64,000 bases of DNA from positions 1 through 64,000 of the forward strand of contig DAHVMA010000068.1 in the NCBI GenBank assembly GCA_027320105.1. Direction: 5' to 3'. Both the position numbers and the translations under genes were made by a program. Positions 50,787 to 59,640 of the stretch are shown piece by piece; the stretch's first letter is position 1; each line of letters opens with the position of its first letter. The notes under the pieces were generated by a model. That model had not been told where the DNA came from, did not search any database, and saw nothing but the letters and a program-made list of their open reading frames with translations. This DNA is from JAKAQB01 sp027320105 (GTDB lineage Bacteria > Actinomycetota > Acidimicrobiia > Acidimicrobiales > Palsa-688).

Positions 50787-52081
50787 CGGCAGCCGGGAGG
50801 AGGAGGGACATGGTGGCGAGGAACATGGTGGCGAGGGAAGTGGTGCCGGCCACTGATGCTCCGGCCGGAGGTCATCGCCGGCGGGCGGCCACGATCGACC
50901 TGCGCACGCGGGGCGAGCAGCGCCGGCCGGCCGGCGCCAGGACCGGCGCCCGCAGCGACGCCCCGGTCCGCCTGAGGCCCCGCCCCCACGCCGGCCGGGG
51001 GACGTTCACGCTCCTGGTCCTGCTGCTGTCCGTGCTGAACCTCGTCGGCCTCGTCATGGTCCTGTCGGCGTCGTCGGTGGTGTCGATCCACCAGTACGGG
51101 TCACCGTGGCACTACTTCGAGCGGCAGGTCCTGTGGCTCTTGTTCGGGTGCGTCGCCTTCTTCGTCGCCCTCCGCACGGACCGGCGGTGGTGGCGCCGCT
51201 TCGCCCGCCCGGCGATGGCCATCTCGGTCCTGGCGCTCTTCGCCGTCCTCGTGCCCCACGTCGGGCGCAGCGCCTCGGGCGCCTCCCGGTGGCTCGGGAC
51301 GTCCTCGTTCCAGGTCCAGCCCTCCGAGCTGGCCAAGCTAACCTTGATCCTCTTCGCCGCCGACGTGCTCGACCGCCGGGCGGCCCGCGGCGAGCGCGGT
51401 GACTGGCGCTACCAGATGGGCCCGGTGCTGGCCGTGACCGGCCTGCTGGCCGCCCTCGTGCTCGCCCAGCCGGACATGGGGACGACCGTGGTGATCGTGG
51501 CGATCTCCCTGGCGATGCTGTGCACCGCTGGCATGCCCGGCCGGCCGCTGGCGGCGCTGCTGGCCTTCGGTGCGGTTGGCGGTGGGCTCATGGCGGTCGC
51601 CGCCCCCTACCGCTGGCGCCGGCTCACCGCCTTCCTGCACCCGTTCCGCAATGCCAGCAACACCGGCTTCCAGTCGGTGCAGGGCCTGCTCGCCCTCGGT
51701 GCCGGTCGCTTGACGGGCGACGGTATCGGGTCCAGCCTCGCGTCGTGGGGCTACCTGCCCAATGCTCCCACGGACTTCATCTTCGCCGTGATCGGCGAGG
51801 AGACTGGTCTGGTCGGCACGCTGCTGATGAGCGGCCTGTTCCTGGCGCTCGCTGTGGTGGGCGTCCGCATCGCCTGCGGCGCCCGCGACCGGTTCTCCGG
51901 CCTGATGGCCGCCGGCGTGACGGCATGGCTGATAGGCCAGGCCGTCATCAACATCGGGGCGGTCGTGGGGCTCCTGCCGGTGACGGGGGTACCCCTGCCG
52001 TTCGTATCGTTCGGGGGATCGTCCTTGGTGCTCACGCTCTTCGCGGCGGGCATGCTCGGCAACATCGCCCGCCAGCCGTGA
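50783..52081 (+). CDS. ftsW: peptidoglycan polymerase FtsW
   Basis: A 432-residue SEDS-family glycosyltransferase. The first 75 residues are cytoplasmic, disordered and Arg-rich; about ten helices follow. GASRWLGTSSFQVQPSELAK, the segment GSSLASWGYLPNAPTDFIFA, and the final loop GVPLPFVSFGGSSLV are diagnostic. FtsW polymerises septal glycan together with a class B PBP, which in most clusters is FtsI encoded nearby but not here. GTG 50783 overlaps the mraY stop. Confidence 0.96.
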   Translation: MTAAGRRRDMVARNMVAREVVPATDAPAGGHRRRAATIDLRTRGEQRRPAGARTGARSDAPVRLRPRPHAGRGTFTLLVLLLSVLNLVGLVMVLSASSVVSIHQYGSPWHYFERQVLWLLFGCVAFFVALRTDRRWWRRFARPAMAISVLALFAVLVPHVGRSASGASRWLGTSSFQVQPSELAKLTLILFAADVLDRRAARGERGDWRYQMGPVLAVTGLLAALVLAQPDMGTTVVIVAISLAMLCTAGMPGRPLAALLAFGAVGGGLMAVAAPYRWRRLTAFLHPFRNASNTGFQSVQGLLALGAGRLTGDGIGSSLASWGYLPNAPTDFIFAVIGEETGLVGTLLMSGLFLALAVVGVRIACGARDRFSGLMAAGVTAWLIGQAVINIGAVVGLLPVTGVPLPFVSFGGSSLVLTLFAAGMLGNIARQP

Positions 52082-53211
52082 CGGGGACAGGGCGGCAGCG
52101 AGCGTTCGCGGTCATCGCCGGCGGTGGGACGGGCGGTCACGTCACCCCCGCTCTTGCCATCGGCGGGGCCCTGGTCGCCGCTGGCCACCAGCGCGACAGC
52201 ATCCTCTTCGTCGGCTCCCGCCGAGGGATGGAGCGTGACATGGTCCCGGCGGCCGGCTTCCCCGTCGAGCTGCTGCCCGGTCGTGGCCTCGTGCGCCGCG
52301 TCAGCCGGGACAACCTCGGCGCCGCAGCCGGGCTCGCCGTCGCTACCGCCCGGGCCGTGGTCCTGATCCGCCGGCGGCGGCCGGTGGTGCTCGTGTCCGT
52401 CGGTGGCTACGCTGCCGCTCCCGCCGCCGTGGCAGCGGTGCTCTGGCGGGTCCCGATCGTGCTGGCCGAGGCCAACGCCGTGCCGGGGGCGGTGCACAAG
52501 CTGCTTGCCCGGTTCGCCCGGGCCTCGGCCGTGTCGTTCCCGGACACGCCGCTCCCCCGGGCGGTGGTGACGGGCAACCCGATCCGGGAGCAGATGCAGC
52601 ACGTGGACCGCAGCCTCCGGGGCCGCCAGGCGGCGCGTGAGGCGCTCGGCTACCCGGCTTCGGCCTTCCTCGTCGCCGTCGGGGGCGGCTCGCTCGGTGC
52701 GGGCAGGATCAACGAGGCGGTGCTCGGAGTCGTCGACGCCTGGCGGGAGCGCAGCGACGTGGCCGTCCACCACATCGTCGGTGCCCGCAATGCCGAGGAC
52801 CTTGCTCGCCGCCGGCCGGAGCTGCCGGAGGCGGGGATCGTCTACCGGCAGGTTCCCTTCGAGGAGCGGATGGACCTGGTGTATGCGGCGGCGGACGTCG
52901 CTGTGCACCGCTCGGGGGCGAGCACCGTCGCCGAGCTGGCGGCCGCCGGCCTCCCGTCGGTGCTCGTCCCGCTTCCCCGGTCGCCAGGAGACCACCAGAC
53001 CCGCAACGCGAGGAGCATGGCGGCGGCAGGCGGAGCGGTGGTCGTCGCCGACGACCGGCTCGACGCCGACCGGCTCGCCGCCGAGCTCGACGACCTGCGA
53101 GCCCACCCGGAGCGACTCTCCGCCATGGGCGACGCGGCACGCACCCTCGCGGTCCCCGACGCCGCCCACCGCGTGGCCGCCCTGGTCGAGGAGCAGGCGC
53201 GGCGTGGCTGA
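52078..53211 (+). CDS. murG: UDP-GlcNAc transferase MurG
   Basis: A 377-residue GT-B glycosyltransferase that converts lipid I to lipid II. GGGTGGHVTPALAIG and VSVGGYAAAP are the N-domain glycine loops; VHRSGASTVAELAAAGLPSV and PLPRSPGDHQTRNA bind UDP-GlcNAc. GTG 52078 overlaps the ftsW stop. The end overlaps murC by 8 bases. Confidence 0.97.
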   Translation: MTGTGRQRAFAVIAGGGTGGHVTPALAIGGALVAAGHQRDSILFVGSRRGMERDMVPAAGFPVELLPGRGLVRRVSRDNLGAAAGLAVATARAVVLIRRRRPVVLVSVGGYAAAPAAVAAVLWRVPIVLAEANAVPGAVHKLLARFARASAVSFPDTPLPRAVVTGNPIREQMQHVDRSLRGRQAAREALGYPASAFLVAVGGGSLGAGRINEAVLGVVDAWRERSDVAVHHIVGARNAEDLARRRPELPEAGIVYRQVPFEERMDLVYAAADVAVHRSGASTVAELAAAGLPSVLVPLPRSPGDHQTRNARSMAAAGGAVVVADDRLDADRLAAELDDLRAHPERLSAMGDAARTLAVPDAAHRVAALVEEQARRG

Positions 53212-54676
53212 ACGCGTCCAAGGGGCGACCGAGGTGCACCTGCGACCGCAGGACCTGCAGCGAGCTCAGCGGATCCACATCGTCGGGGCCGGCGGGGCGG
53301 CGATGAGCGGCCTGGCGACCATCCTCGCCACCATGGGGCATTCCGTCACCGGCAGCGACCGCAGCGACTCCGCCGTCGTGGCGCGGTTGCGCCGTCAGGG
53401 GATCCCGGTCAGGGTGGGCCACGACCCCCCCGACCTCACCGGGGCCGAGCTGGTCGCTGCGTCCTCGGCGGTGCCGCGCTCCAACGCCGAGCTCCTCGAG
53501 GCGGACCGGCTCTGCATCCCCGTCGTCCGCCGCGCCCAGGTCCTCGCCGCGCTGTGCGCCCTCCGTCGCACGGTCGCGGTCGCCGGCACGAAGGGCAAGA
53601 CCACCACCACAGCGATGGTGGTGCACATCCTCGAGCAGGCGGGGGAGCGCCCGTCGTTCCTCGTCGGCGGTGAGCTGCGCGGCATCGGCGGCGTCGACGG
53701 CGGAGCCCGGTGGGTCGCCGACAGCCAATGGTTGGTCGTGGAGGCCGACGAGAGCGACGGTACGTTCCTCCGCTTGCCGGTCGAGGCGGCCGTGGTCACC
53801 AACATCGAGGAGGACCACCTCGACTTCTACGGCTCGATGGACGCCCTCCGACGGGCGTTCAACACCTTCGCCAGCGGAGCCTCGCGCATCCGGGTGGTTG
53901 GCGTCGACACACCCGCGTCGTCCGCCCTGGCCGAGCGCCTCGGGGACGTGACGACCTACGGCACCTCGCCGGGCGCGGCCGTCCGGGTAGCCGAGGTCCG
54001 CACCGAGCGGGACCGCTCGTCGTTCGTCCTCCAGCCAGGCGGCGGATCCCCGCCTGTCCCCGTCCTGCTTCCCGTGCCCGGGGTCCACAACGTGCGCAAC
54101 GCAGCGGGTGCGATCGCCGTCACCACCCGGCTCGGGATCACGGTGCGCACCGCCGTCGCTGCCCTCGGCGGCTACCGGCCCGTCGGCCGGCGCTTCGAGT
54201 GGCGGGGGGAGCGCGGCGGGATCGCGTTCATCGACGACTACGCCCACGTTCCGAGCGCCGTCACCGCTGCCATAGCGACGGCGCGTGCCGGGGGGTGGGA
54301 CCGGGTCGTGGCCGTCTTCCAGCCTCACCTCTTCAGCCGGACCGTGGCGCTCGGCCCCGGCATCGGCGCCGCCCTCGCAGCGGCGGACCTTGTCGTCGTC
54401 ACCGACGTGTACGCCTCCCGGGAGCAGCCGGTCGCCGGCGTTGACGGGCGCATCGTCGCCGATGCCGCCCGGCTGGCCGGCCCCGATATCGAGGTCCGCT
54501 ACGAGGCCGACCGGCACCGGCTGGCGGAGGCCGTGAGGCCCCTTCTGCGCCCCGGCGACCTCTGCCTCACCATCGGCGCAGGGGATATCACCACCCTGGC
54601 CGACGAGCTCCTCACCGAGGAGGCTGCTGCCGGCGAGGCTGCTGCCGGCGAGGCGCCCGACGGTCCGGGCGAATGA
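53204..54676 (+). CDS. murC: UDP-MurNAc-L-alanine ligase MurC
   Basis: A 490-residue Mur ligase, the first amino-acid-adding step. IHIVGAGGAAMSGLA is the N-terminal UMP loop, VAGTKGKTTTTAMVV the ATP loop, NIEEDHLDFYG the Mg site and FIDDYAHVPSAV stands where many MurC have DYAHHPTE. The C-terminus ends in a 15-bp duplication that encodes AAAGEAAAGEA. GTG 53204 overlaps murG by 8 bases; the stop overlaps murB. Confidence 0.93.
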   Translation: MAERVQGATEVHLRPQDLQRAQRIHIVGAGGAAMSGLATILATMGHSVTGSDRSDSAVVARLRRQGIPVRVGHDPPDLTGAELVAASSAVPRSNAELLEADRLCIPVVRRAQVLAALCALRRTVAVAGTKGKTTTTAMVVHILEQAGERPSFLVGGELRGIGGVDGGARWVADSQWLVVEADESDGTFLRLPVEAAVVTNIEEDHLDFYGSMDALRRAFNTFASGASRIRVVGVDTPASSALAERLGDVTTYGTSPGAAVRVAEVRTERDRSSFVLQPGGGSPPVPVLLPVPGVHNVRNAAGAIAVTTRLGITVRTAVAALGGYRPVGRRFEWRGERGGIAFIDDYAHVPSAVTAAIATARAGGWDRVVAVFQPHLFSRTVALGPGIGAALAAADLVVVTDVYASREQPVAGVDGRIVADAARLAGPDIEVRYEADRHRLAEAVRPLLRPGDLCLTIGAGDITTLADELLTEEAAAGEAAAGEAPDGPGE

Positions 54677-55704
54677 GCGCGGCAGGCTTGCCGGCGCCCG
54701 CCGGCGGGGCGGCACCCCCTGCCGTCGAAGCGGCGCTCAGCGAGCTCGGGGAGGCGGCGACACGGGACGGGCCTCTTGGGGCTCTGACTACGTACCGCGT
54801 GGGAGGCCGAGCGGCGGTGCTCGTGAAGGTGAGGGGCTCGGAGGACCTGCGGCGGGCGGCGGCCGCCGCCGCCGCATCCGGCCTGCCCGTGCTCGTCGTC
54901 GGGCGGGGCTCCAACCTCCTCGTGTCCGACGCCGGCTTCGGCGGCATCGCCGTGCTGCTCGACGCCGAGGCGTTCGGGGGCTTGGAGGTGCGCCACGAAG
55001 GCGACGACGCCGTCGTGGTCCGGGCCGGCGGCGCCCTCGCCCTGCCCGCCCTGGCGCGCCGCAGCGTCGAGGCGGGTGTGGGGGGCCTCGAGTGGGCCGT
55101 CGGTGTCCCCGGCTCCGTCGGCGGGGGAGTGCGGATGAACGCAGGTGGCCACGGCTCCGACGTCGCTGCGTCGCTGCGGTGTGCGACGGTCGTCGACCTC
55201 GCCGGCCCGGCGGCCGCCACAGCGCGCGAGCTCGGTCCAGCACAGCTCGCCCACGGCTACCGCCGCTCGTCGATACAGGCATCGCAGGTCGTGACCGGGG
55301 CCGATCTTGTCGGGGTGCGGGGTGACCCCGAGCAGGGCCGGGCGACCATCCGCGCCATCGTGGCCTGGCGGCGCGAGCATCAGCCTGGTGGCCAGAACGC
55401 CGGCTCCGTGTTCACCAACCCTGTTCCGGCCGGCGACGCCCCGACGCGCAGCGCCGGGGCGCTCATCGAAGCGGCAGGCATGAAGGGCTACCGGCTCCGG
55501 ACCGCTGAGGTGTCGGCCAAGCACGCCAACTTCATCCAGGCGGACCCAGGCGGCTCCGCCGACGATGTGCACCGGCTGTTGTGGCAGGTGCAGGCCCGGG
55601 TGGCGGAGCGCTTTGGCGTCGAGCTCCACACCGAGATCCGTCTGGTTGGGTTCGAATCCTCAACGTCTAGTCGATCGTTAGCTTCTGGAGAGCCTCCCGC
55701 ATGA
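54673..55704 (+). CDS. murB: UDP-N-acetylenolpyruvoylglucosamine reductase MurB
   Basis: A 343-residue FAD enzyme that reduces the enolpyruvyl group to make UDP-MurNAc. TTYRVGGRAAVLV, VGRGSNLLVSDAGF and PGSVGGGVRMNAGGHG form the FAD site; the Ser that acts as proton donor lies in GGQNAGSVFTNP; and SAKHANFI is near the end. The first 30 residues are Ala/Pro-rich. ATG 54673 overlaps the murC stop and the TGA overlaps the ftsQ ATG. Confidence 0.95.
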   Translation: MSAAGLPAPAGGAAPPAVEAALSELGEAATRDGPLGALTTYRVGGRAAVLVKVRGSEDLRRAAAAAAASGLPVLVVGRGSNLLVSDAGFGGIAVLLDAEAFGGLEVRHEGDDAVVVRAGGALALPALARRSVEAGVGGLEWAVGVPGSVGGGVRMNAGGHGSDVAASLRCATVVDLAGPAAATARELGPAQLAHGYRRSSIQASQVVTGADLVGVRGDPEQGRATIRAIVAWRREHQPGGQNAGSVFTNPVPAGDAPTRSAGALIEAAGMKGYRLRTAEVSAKHANFIQADPGGSADDVHRLLWQVQARVAERFGVELHTEIRLVGFESSTSSRSLASGEPPA

Positions 55705-56639
55705 GGACGTCGGCACCCGCTCAGCCGGCGGTCGAGGGAGTACTGCCGATTGACCCTCGGATACATCAACGTCGAGTTGAAGTCGAGCATGCGCAGCGGA
55801 GACGGAGCCGGAGGGTCCTCCTCGGCCTCCTCATCGTCGGGACGCTGGTGGGGGGCGGGTTCGTCGCGCTGCACTCGTCGCTGCTCGGCGTCAGGCGGGT
55901 GGTGGTCGTTGGCCCCGACCAGGCCGGTCCCGCGGCGCTGATGGAAGCGGCCGGCATCCGCCGGGGCGAGCCGCTCGTGGACGTCGCGCCGGGACGCGCG
56001 GCGCGACGTCTCGAAGGGTTGCCGTGGGTGAGGACTGCCGTCGTGCGCCGGCACTGGCCTGGCACCGTTCGCATCAGCCTCACCGAGCGCGTCGCCGTTG
56101 CCCAGGTGGCCGCCACCGAGGGCGCGCCGGGGCCGGTGGCCCTCGTCGACGTGACGGGTCGGGTGCTCGCCGACGAACCGGCCGAGGTCAGCGGCCTGCC
56201 CCTCCTCGCAGGCGTGGGTGGTTCTATACCCGTCGGGGGTTGGCTGCCGGGCTCGCCCGGAGCGCCCACCGGCGCGGGGAGGGGAGCTGCCGGCGGGGTC
56301 GCCGGAGCCGGCGCGAGCGGACCAACGCTCGAGGCGGCGCTGGTCCTGGCCGCCGCCCTCGACGCCGACCACCTCTCGGCGACGCGCGTCGATGCCAGCG
56401 CCGGCACGGCGATCGCCGTCATCGCCGGCGGGGCCACGACAGTCACCTTCGGCACGCTCCGGGATCTCACTGCCAAGTTGCACGTGCTCCAAGCGCTCGC
56501 AGCGTCGGGGGCGTTGCACGACGCCGGCGCGGTGGACCTCGAGGTCGCCGACCGGCCAACAGTGACGCCGAGGGGAGTGCGCGTCGGAGGGGTGGGTGCT
56601 GCGTCGGGGGCGGCTCCGACCGGGACGGGCCAAGGGTGA
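55701..56639 (+). CDS. ftsQ: division protein FtsQ/DivIB
   Basis: A 312-residue bitopic divisome protein. A basic N-terminus (1-37), one membrane segment (about 38-58), a POTRA domain starting at VRRVVVVGPDQAGPAALMEA with GLPWVRTAVVRRHWPGTVRI, and a beta domain (about 180-285). A Gly/Ala/Pro insertion sits near residues 175-205. It recruits FtsL and FtsB to mid-cell. ATG 55701 overlaps the murB stop. A 370-base gap then precedes ftsZ. Confidence 0.9.
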   Translation: MRTSAPAQPAVEGVLPIDPRIHQRRVEVEHAQRRRSRRVLLGLLIVGTLVGGGFVALHSSLLGVRRVVVVGPDQAGPAALMEAAGIRRGEPLVDVAPGRAARRLEGLPWVRTAVVRRHWPGTVRISLTERVAVAQVAATEGAPGPVALVDVTGRVLADEPAEVSGLPLLAGVGGSIPVGGWLPGSPGAPTGAGRGAAGGVAGAGASGPTLEAALVLAAALDADHLSATRVDASAGTAIAVIAGGATTVTFGTLRDLTAKLHVLQALAASGALHDAGAVDLEVADRPTVTPRGVRVGGVGAASGAAPTGTGQG

Positions 56640-57009
56640 AGGTCTGCATGACCGTCGTGGTGGGATCTGCTCTTGATTCGGGCACCCGGTCGCCAGTACT
56701 GTCCGCCGAACGACGCGGGGCCGACGCGCGGACCTTCATGTTGACATTGAGGAAATGGCCGTGGGTTGCCCTCGTTCCTGCATGGCGTACCCTGACCGAC
56801 GGGTCGGGGCTGCTCTACTCGGAGGCCCACACGATCCCTGCCCGCACCACGGTGCATCGCACTCGACGGCGCCGCGGCGCCGGGCGCGGGCCGAATGCCA
56901 CAGCCCGCCGCCAGCGTGCCGTCGCCGTGGCCCGTTGGCTGTCCCATCCCAAGCTCACCCCGGCGGCCACGTCCGTCCCGGCCCGTTGATGCGCCCTGGA
57001 GGCACCCGC
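56640..57009. other. ftsQ-ftsZ intergenic region, candidate ftsZ promoter
   Basis: This 370-base gap interrupts the otherwise overlapping cluster. A promoter candidate is TTGCCC (56766-56771) with TACCCT (56788-56793) at 16-bp spacing. TTGACA at 56741-56746 lacks a -10 at the right distance. An open frame crosses the gap without ribosome signal and was not called. Separate ftsZ promoters in this gap are known in other actinobacteria. Confidence 0.45.
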
Positions 57010-58077
57010 ATGCCCGGATCCGCTCAGAACTACATCGCCGTCATCAAGGTCGTCGGGATCGGCGGCGGCGGGGTCAACGCGGTCAACCGCATGATCGATG
57101 CCGGGCTGAAGGGGGTCGAGTTCATCGCCGTCAACACCGACGCGCAGGCGTTGCTCATGAGTGACGCAGACGTGAAGCTCGACATCGGGCGACAGCTCAC
57201 GCGTGGGCTCGGCGCGGGCAGCGACCCGGAGGTGGGTCGTCAGGCGGCCGAGGAGCACAAGGAGGAGATCCAGGAGGTCCTGAAGGGCGCCGACATGGTG
57301 TTCATCACCGCCGGCAAGGGCGGTGGGACCGGCACGGGCGGTGCTCCCGTCGTCGCCGAGATCGCCAAGTCCCTCTCCGCCCTCACGATCGGGGTGGTCA
57401 CCCGCCCGTTCTCGTTCGAGGGCCGGCGCCGCTCGGAGCAGGCGGAGCTCGGCATCCAGCACCTCAAGGCCGCCGTCGACACGCTCATAGTGATCCCCAA
57501 CGACCGGCTCCTCACGGTGTCCAACGACAAGACCTCGATGGTGAACGCCTTCAAGATGGCTGACGAGATCCTGCTGCAGGGGGTGCAGGGCATCACCGAC
57601 CTCATCACCACACCCGGCCTGATAAACACCGACTTCGCCGACGTGAAGATGATCATGAGCAACGCCGGCACTGCCATCATGGGCATCGGCACGGCGTCGG
57701 GTGAGAACCGGGCGTTGACGGCGGCGAAGCTTGCTATCACCTCACCGTTGCTCGAGGCGTCGATCGAAGGGGCGCGGGGGATCCTGCTCAACATCGCCGG
57801 GGGAAGCGACCTGGGCCTCTTCGAGGTCAACGAGGCCGCCGAGATAATCCACGGTGTCGCCCATCCCGACGCCAACATCATCTTCGGCCAGGTCATCGAC
57901 GATGCCATGGGGGACGAGGTCCGGGTCACGGTGATCGCTGCAGGCTTCGACAACTCGGGTATGGCACCGTCGGCGCGGGGCGGTGGCCTCGGCCTCGGCG
58001 AGGACCGGGAGCTCGAGGCGCTGGAGGAGGACGCCCTCGCTGACGACGAGTTCGACGTCCCGGACTTCCTCAAGTAG
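57010..58077 (+). CDS. ftsZ: cell division GTPase FtsZ
   Basis: A 355-residue tubulin homologue that forms the Z ring. GIGGGGVNAVNRMI binds nucleotide, GGGTGTGGAPVVAEIAKSL is the tubulin signature, and DFADVKMIMSNAG is the T7-loop region. The disordered tail is short and acidic (LEEDALADDEFDVPDFLK), ending in the conserved DIPxFL-like peptide that binds SepF/FtsW-type partners. ATG 57010 has GGAGG upstream. ftsA is absent, as expected in actinobacteria; sepF lies two genes downstream. Confidence 0.98.
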   Translation: MPGSAQNYIAVIKVVGIGGGGVNAVNRMIDAGLKGVEFIAVNTDAQALLMSDADVKLDIGRQLTRGLGAGSDPEVGRQAAEEHKEEIQEVLKGADMVFITAGKGGGTGTGGAPVVAEIAKSLSALTIGVVTRPFSFEGRRRSEQAELGIQHLKAAVDTLIVIPNDRLLTVSNDKTSMVNAFKMADEILLQGVQGITDLITTPGLINTDFADVKMIMSNAGTAIMGIGTASGENRALTAAKLAITSPLLEASIEGARGILLNIAGGSDLGLFEVNEAAEIIHGVAHPDANIIFGQVIDDAMGDEVRVTVIAAGFDNSGMAPSARGGGLGLGEDRELEALEEDALADDEFDVPDFLK

Positions 58078-58085
58078 CCGGCCGC

Positions 58086-58769
58086 GTGCACGCCGGAGCC
58101 GACCGTACGATCGAAGTGGAGGATGTCGCTCGGCGCCTCGCCGAGGTGCGGGCGCGCATCTCCGCGGTCGGGGACCCCGATCGGGTCAGGATCGTCGCGG
58201 TCACCAAGGGCTTCGGAGCGGAGGCGGTCCGGGCCGTCGCCGCGGCCGGCCTGCAGGAATGCGGTGAGAACTACGCCCAGGAACTGCTGGCGAAGGCGCA
58301 GGTCTCTCCGCCCGGGGTGCGGTGGCACTTCCTCGGCGCCCCGCAGCGCAACAAGATGGCCGCTCTGGGGCCTGTCGTCGCCCTGTGGCAGGCGGTGGAC
58401 CGCCTGGCGGTGGTCGAGCGGCTGGCCAGGATCGCCCCGGGAGCGCCCCTGCTCGTGCAGGTCGATGTCGTGGGCGCCCCCGGGAAGGCCGGCTGCCCCC
58501 CGGATGAGGTGGCCGGCCTCGTCGAACGCTCCCGCCAGCTCGGCCTCGACGCGCGGGGATTGATGGTGGTCGGACCCGCCGGTGACCCGCATGGGGCCCA
58601 GGAGGCGTTCGCCAGCGTCGCCGCTCTCGGGCGATCGCTCGGGCTGGCGGAGCTGTCCATGGGGATGACTGATGACTTCGAGGCGGCGGTGGCCGCCGGG
58701 TCGACGATGGTCCGGCTCGGTCGGGTCCTGTTCGGTCCGCGACCGGGTCGGACCGCCGCGCGACGATAG
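58086..58769 (+). CDS. yggS: YggS-family PLP homeostasis protein
   Basis: A 227-residue PLP-binding protein (PLPBP/YlmE). The PLP lysine is in VAVTKGF, ECGENYAQELLAKA and WHFLGAPQRNKMA follow, and ELSMGMTDDFEAAVAAGSTM with VRLGRVLFG complete the phosphate site. It controls free pyridoxal phosphate and is regularly found between ftsZ and sepF in actinobacteria. GTG 58086 lies 8 bases after ftsZ. Confidence 0.95.
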   Translation: MHAGADRTIEVEDVARRLAEVRARISAVGDPDRVRIVAVTKGFGAEAVRAVAAAGLQECGENYAQELLAKAQVSPPGVRWHFLGAPQRNKMAALGPVVALWQAVDRLAVVERLARIAPGAPLLVQVDVVGAPGKAGCPPDEVAGLVERSRQLGLDARGLMVVGPAGDPHGAQEAFASVAALGRSLGLAELSMGMTDDFEAAVAAGSTMVRLGRVLFGPRPGRTAARR

Positions 58770-58792
58770 GCTTGCTCAACGGAGGGTTCTGA

Positions 58793-59320
58793 ATGGCCGG
58801 TTTCATGCGAAAGGCGATGGTGTTCCTCGGGCTCGACGACGAAGAGCTCGACGACTACGACGCCTCCGCTTACGAGCCGGACGTGGCGGTCGCCCCGCAA
58901 GGAGCGCGCCGGTACGCGTCCGATGTGGCTGACGTCGCACCTGTCGAGCAGCCTCGCGGCATCCGGCCGCTTCCCCGGGATCCGGTCGACCCGAGCGGTC
59001 CGGTGGCCGTTCCGCGGCCGCGGCCGGTCGTCGCCATGCCGGGCGCCAAGGTGCACGTGGTCGCGCCAGCCCGGTTCTCCGACGCCCAGGAGATCGGTGA
59101 CCGCTTCCGGGGCGGCCAGCCGGTGATCGTCAACCTGCAGACGGGCGAGGACCCGGGGCTGGCGCGGCGGATGATCGACTTCTGCAGCGGCGTGACCTAC
59201 GCCCTTTCGGGAAGCATGGACAAGGTGGCCGACCAGGTCTTCCTGCTCACGCCCAACAACGTGGAGGTCTCCGCCGAAGAGAAGCGGCGGCTGCGCGACC
59301 AGGGCCTGTACCGGTCGTGA
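58793..59320 (+). CDS. sepF: cell division protein SepF
   Basis: A 175-residue FtsZ-membrane linker. The amphipathic N-terminal helix (MAGFMRKAMVFLGLDDEELD) inserts in the membrane, a Pro-rich linker spans about 35-75, and the conserved DUF552 core (about 80-165) has PARFSDAQEIGDRFRGGQPV and DFCSGVTYALSGSMDKVADQ. In organisms lacking FtsA, SepF anchors the Z ring. ATG 58793 follows GGAGGG. Confidence 0.96.
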   Translation: MAGFMRKAMVFLGLDDEELDDYDASAYEPDVAVAPQGARRYASDVADVAPVEQPRGIRPLPRDPVDPSGPVAVPRPRPVVAMPGAKVHVVAPARFSDAQEIGDRFRGGQPVIVNLQTGEDPGLARRMIDFCSGVTYALSGSMDKVADQVFLLTPNNVEVSAEEKRRLRDQGLYRS

Positions 59321-59327
59321 CCGCCTG

Positions 59328-59591
59328 ATGTTCATCGCCAGTCGGCCGCTCTACGACCTCGGCCAGGTGTACGTGATCATCATGGTCGTCCGGGCCGTCC
59401 TGAGCTTCTTCCCCTATTCGGGGGACTCACCCCTCAACCCCGTCCGTCGCGTCGTCACCGTCGTGACCGAGCCCGTCCTCGCCCCGTTCCGGCGCCTCAT
59501 CCCTCCCGCGGGGGCCATCGACCTGTCGTTCATCGTGGCGTTCATCGTCGTCGAGGTCATCGTCGACACCGTGCTGATCCGCATTCCCTGA
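59328..59591 (+). CDS. yggT: YggT family membrane protein
   Basis: An 87-residue protein of the YggT/YlmG family with two hydrophobic segments (about 10-28 and 65-85) and the central motif NPVRRVVTVVTEPVLAPFRRL, followed by PPAGAIDLSF. Relatives affect nucleoid distribution and osmotic tolerance. It starts 7 bases after sepF, so co-transcription is expected. ATG 59328. Confidence 0.92.
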   Translation: MFIASRPLYDLGQVYVIIMVVRAVLSFFPYSGDSPLNPVRRVVTVVTEPVLAPFRRLIPPAGAIDLSFIVAFIVVEVIVDTVLIRIP

Positions 59592-59640
59592 TCCGGGTGG
59601 TCCGCGTCGGGCGCCGCTGCCCCAGCTAGCATCCGGGCGC

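Noticed and set aside
52709..54715. 668-codon minus-strand frame opposite murG and murC
   Set aside because: Shadow frame; both plus-strand genes have complete family motifs.
55645..55665. GGTTCGAATCC, like a tRNA T-arm, at the end of murB
   Set aside because: No acceptor, D or anticodon arms fit around it, and it lies in conserved coding sequence. Similar words at 11752 and 63766 were rejected for the same reason.
56739..56989. Possible 83-codon gene between ftsQ and ftsZ
   Set aside because: Starts inside a promoter-like stretch, has no ribosome site, and is Arg-rich in the manner of non-coding GC-rich frames.
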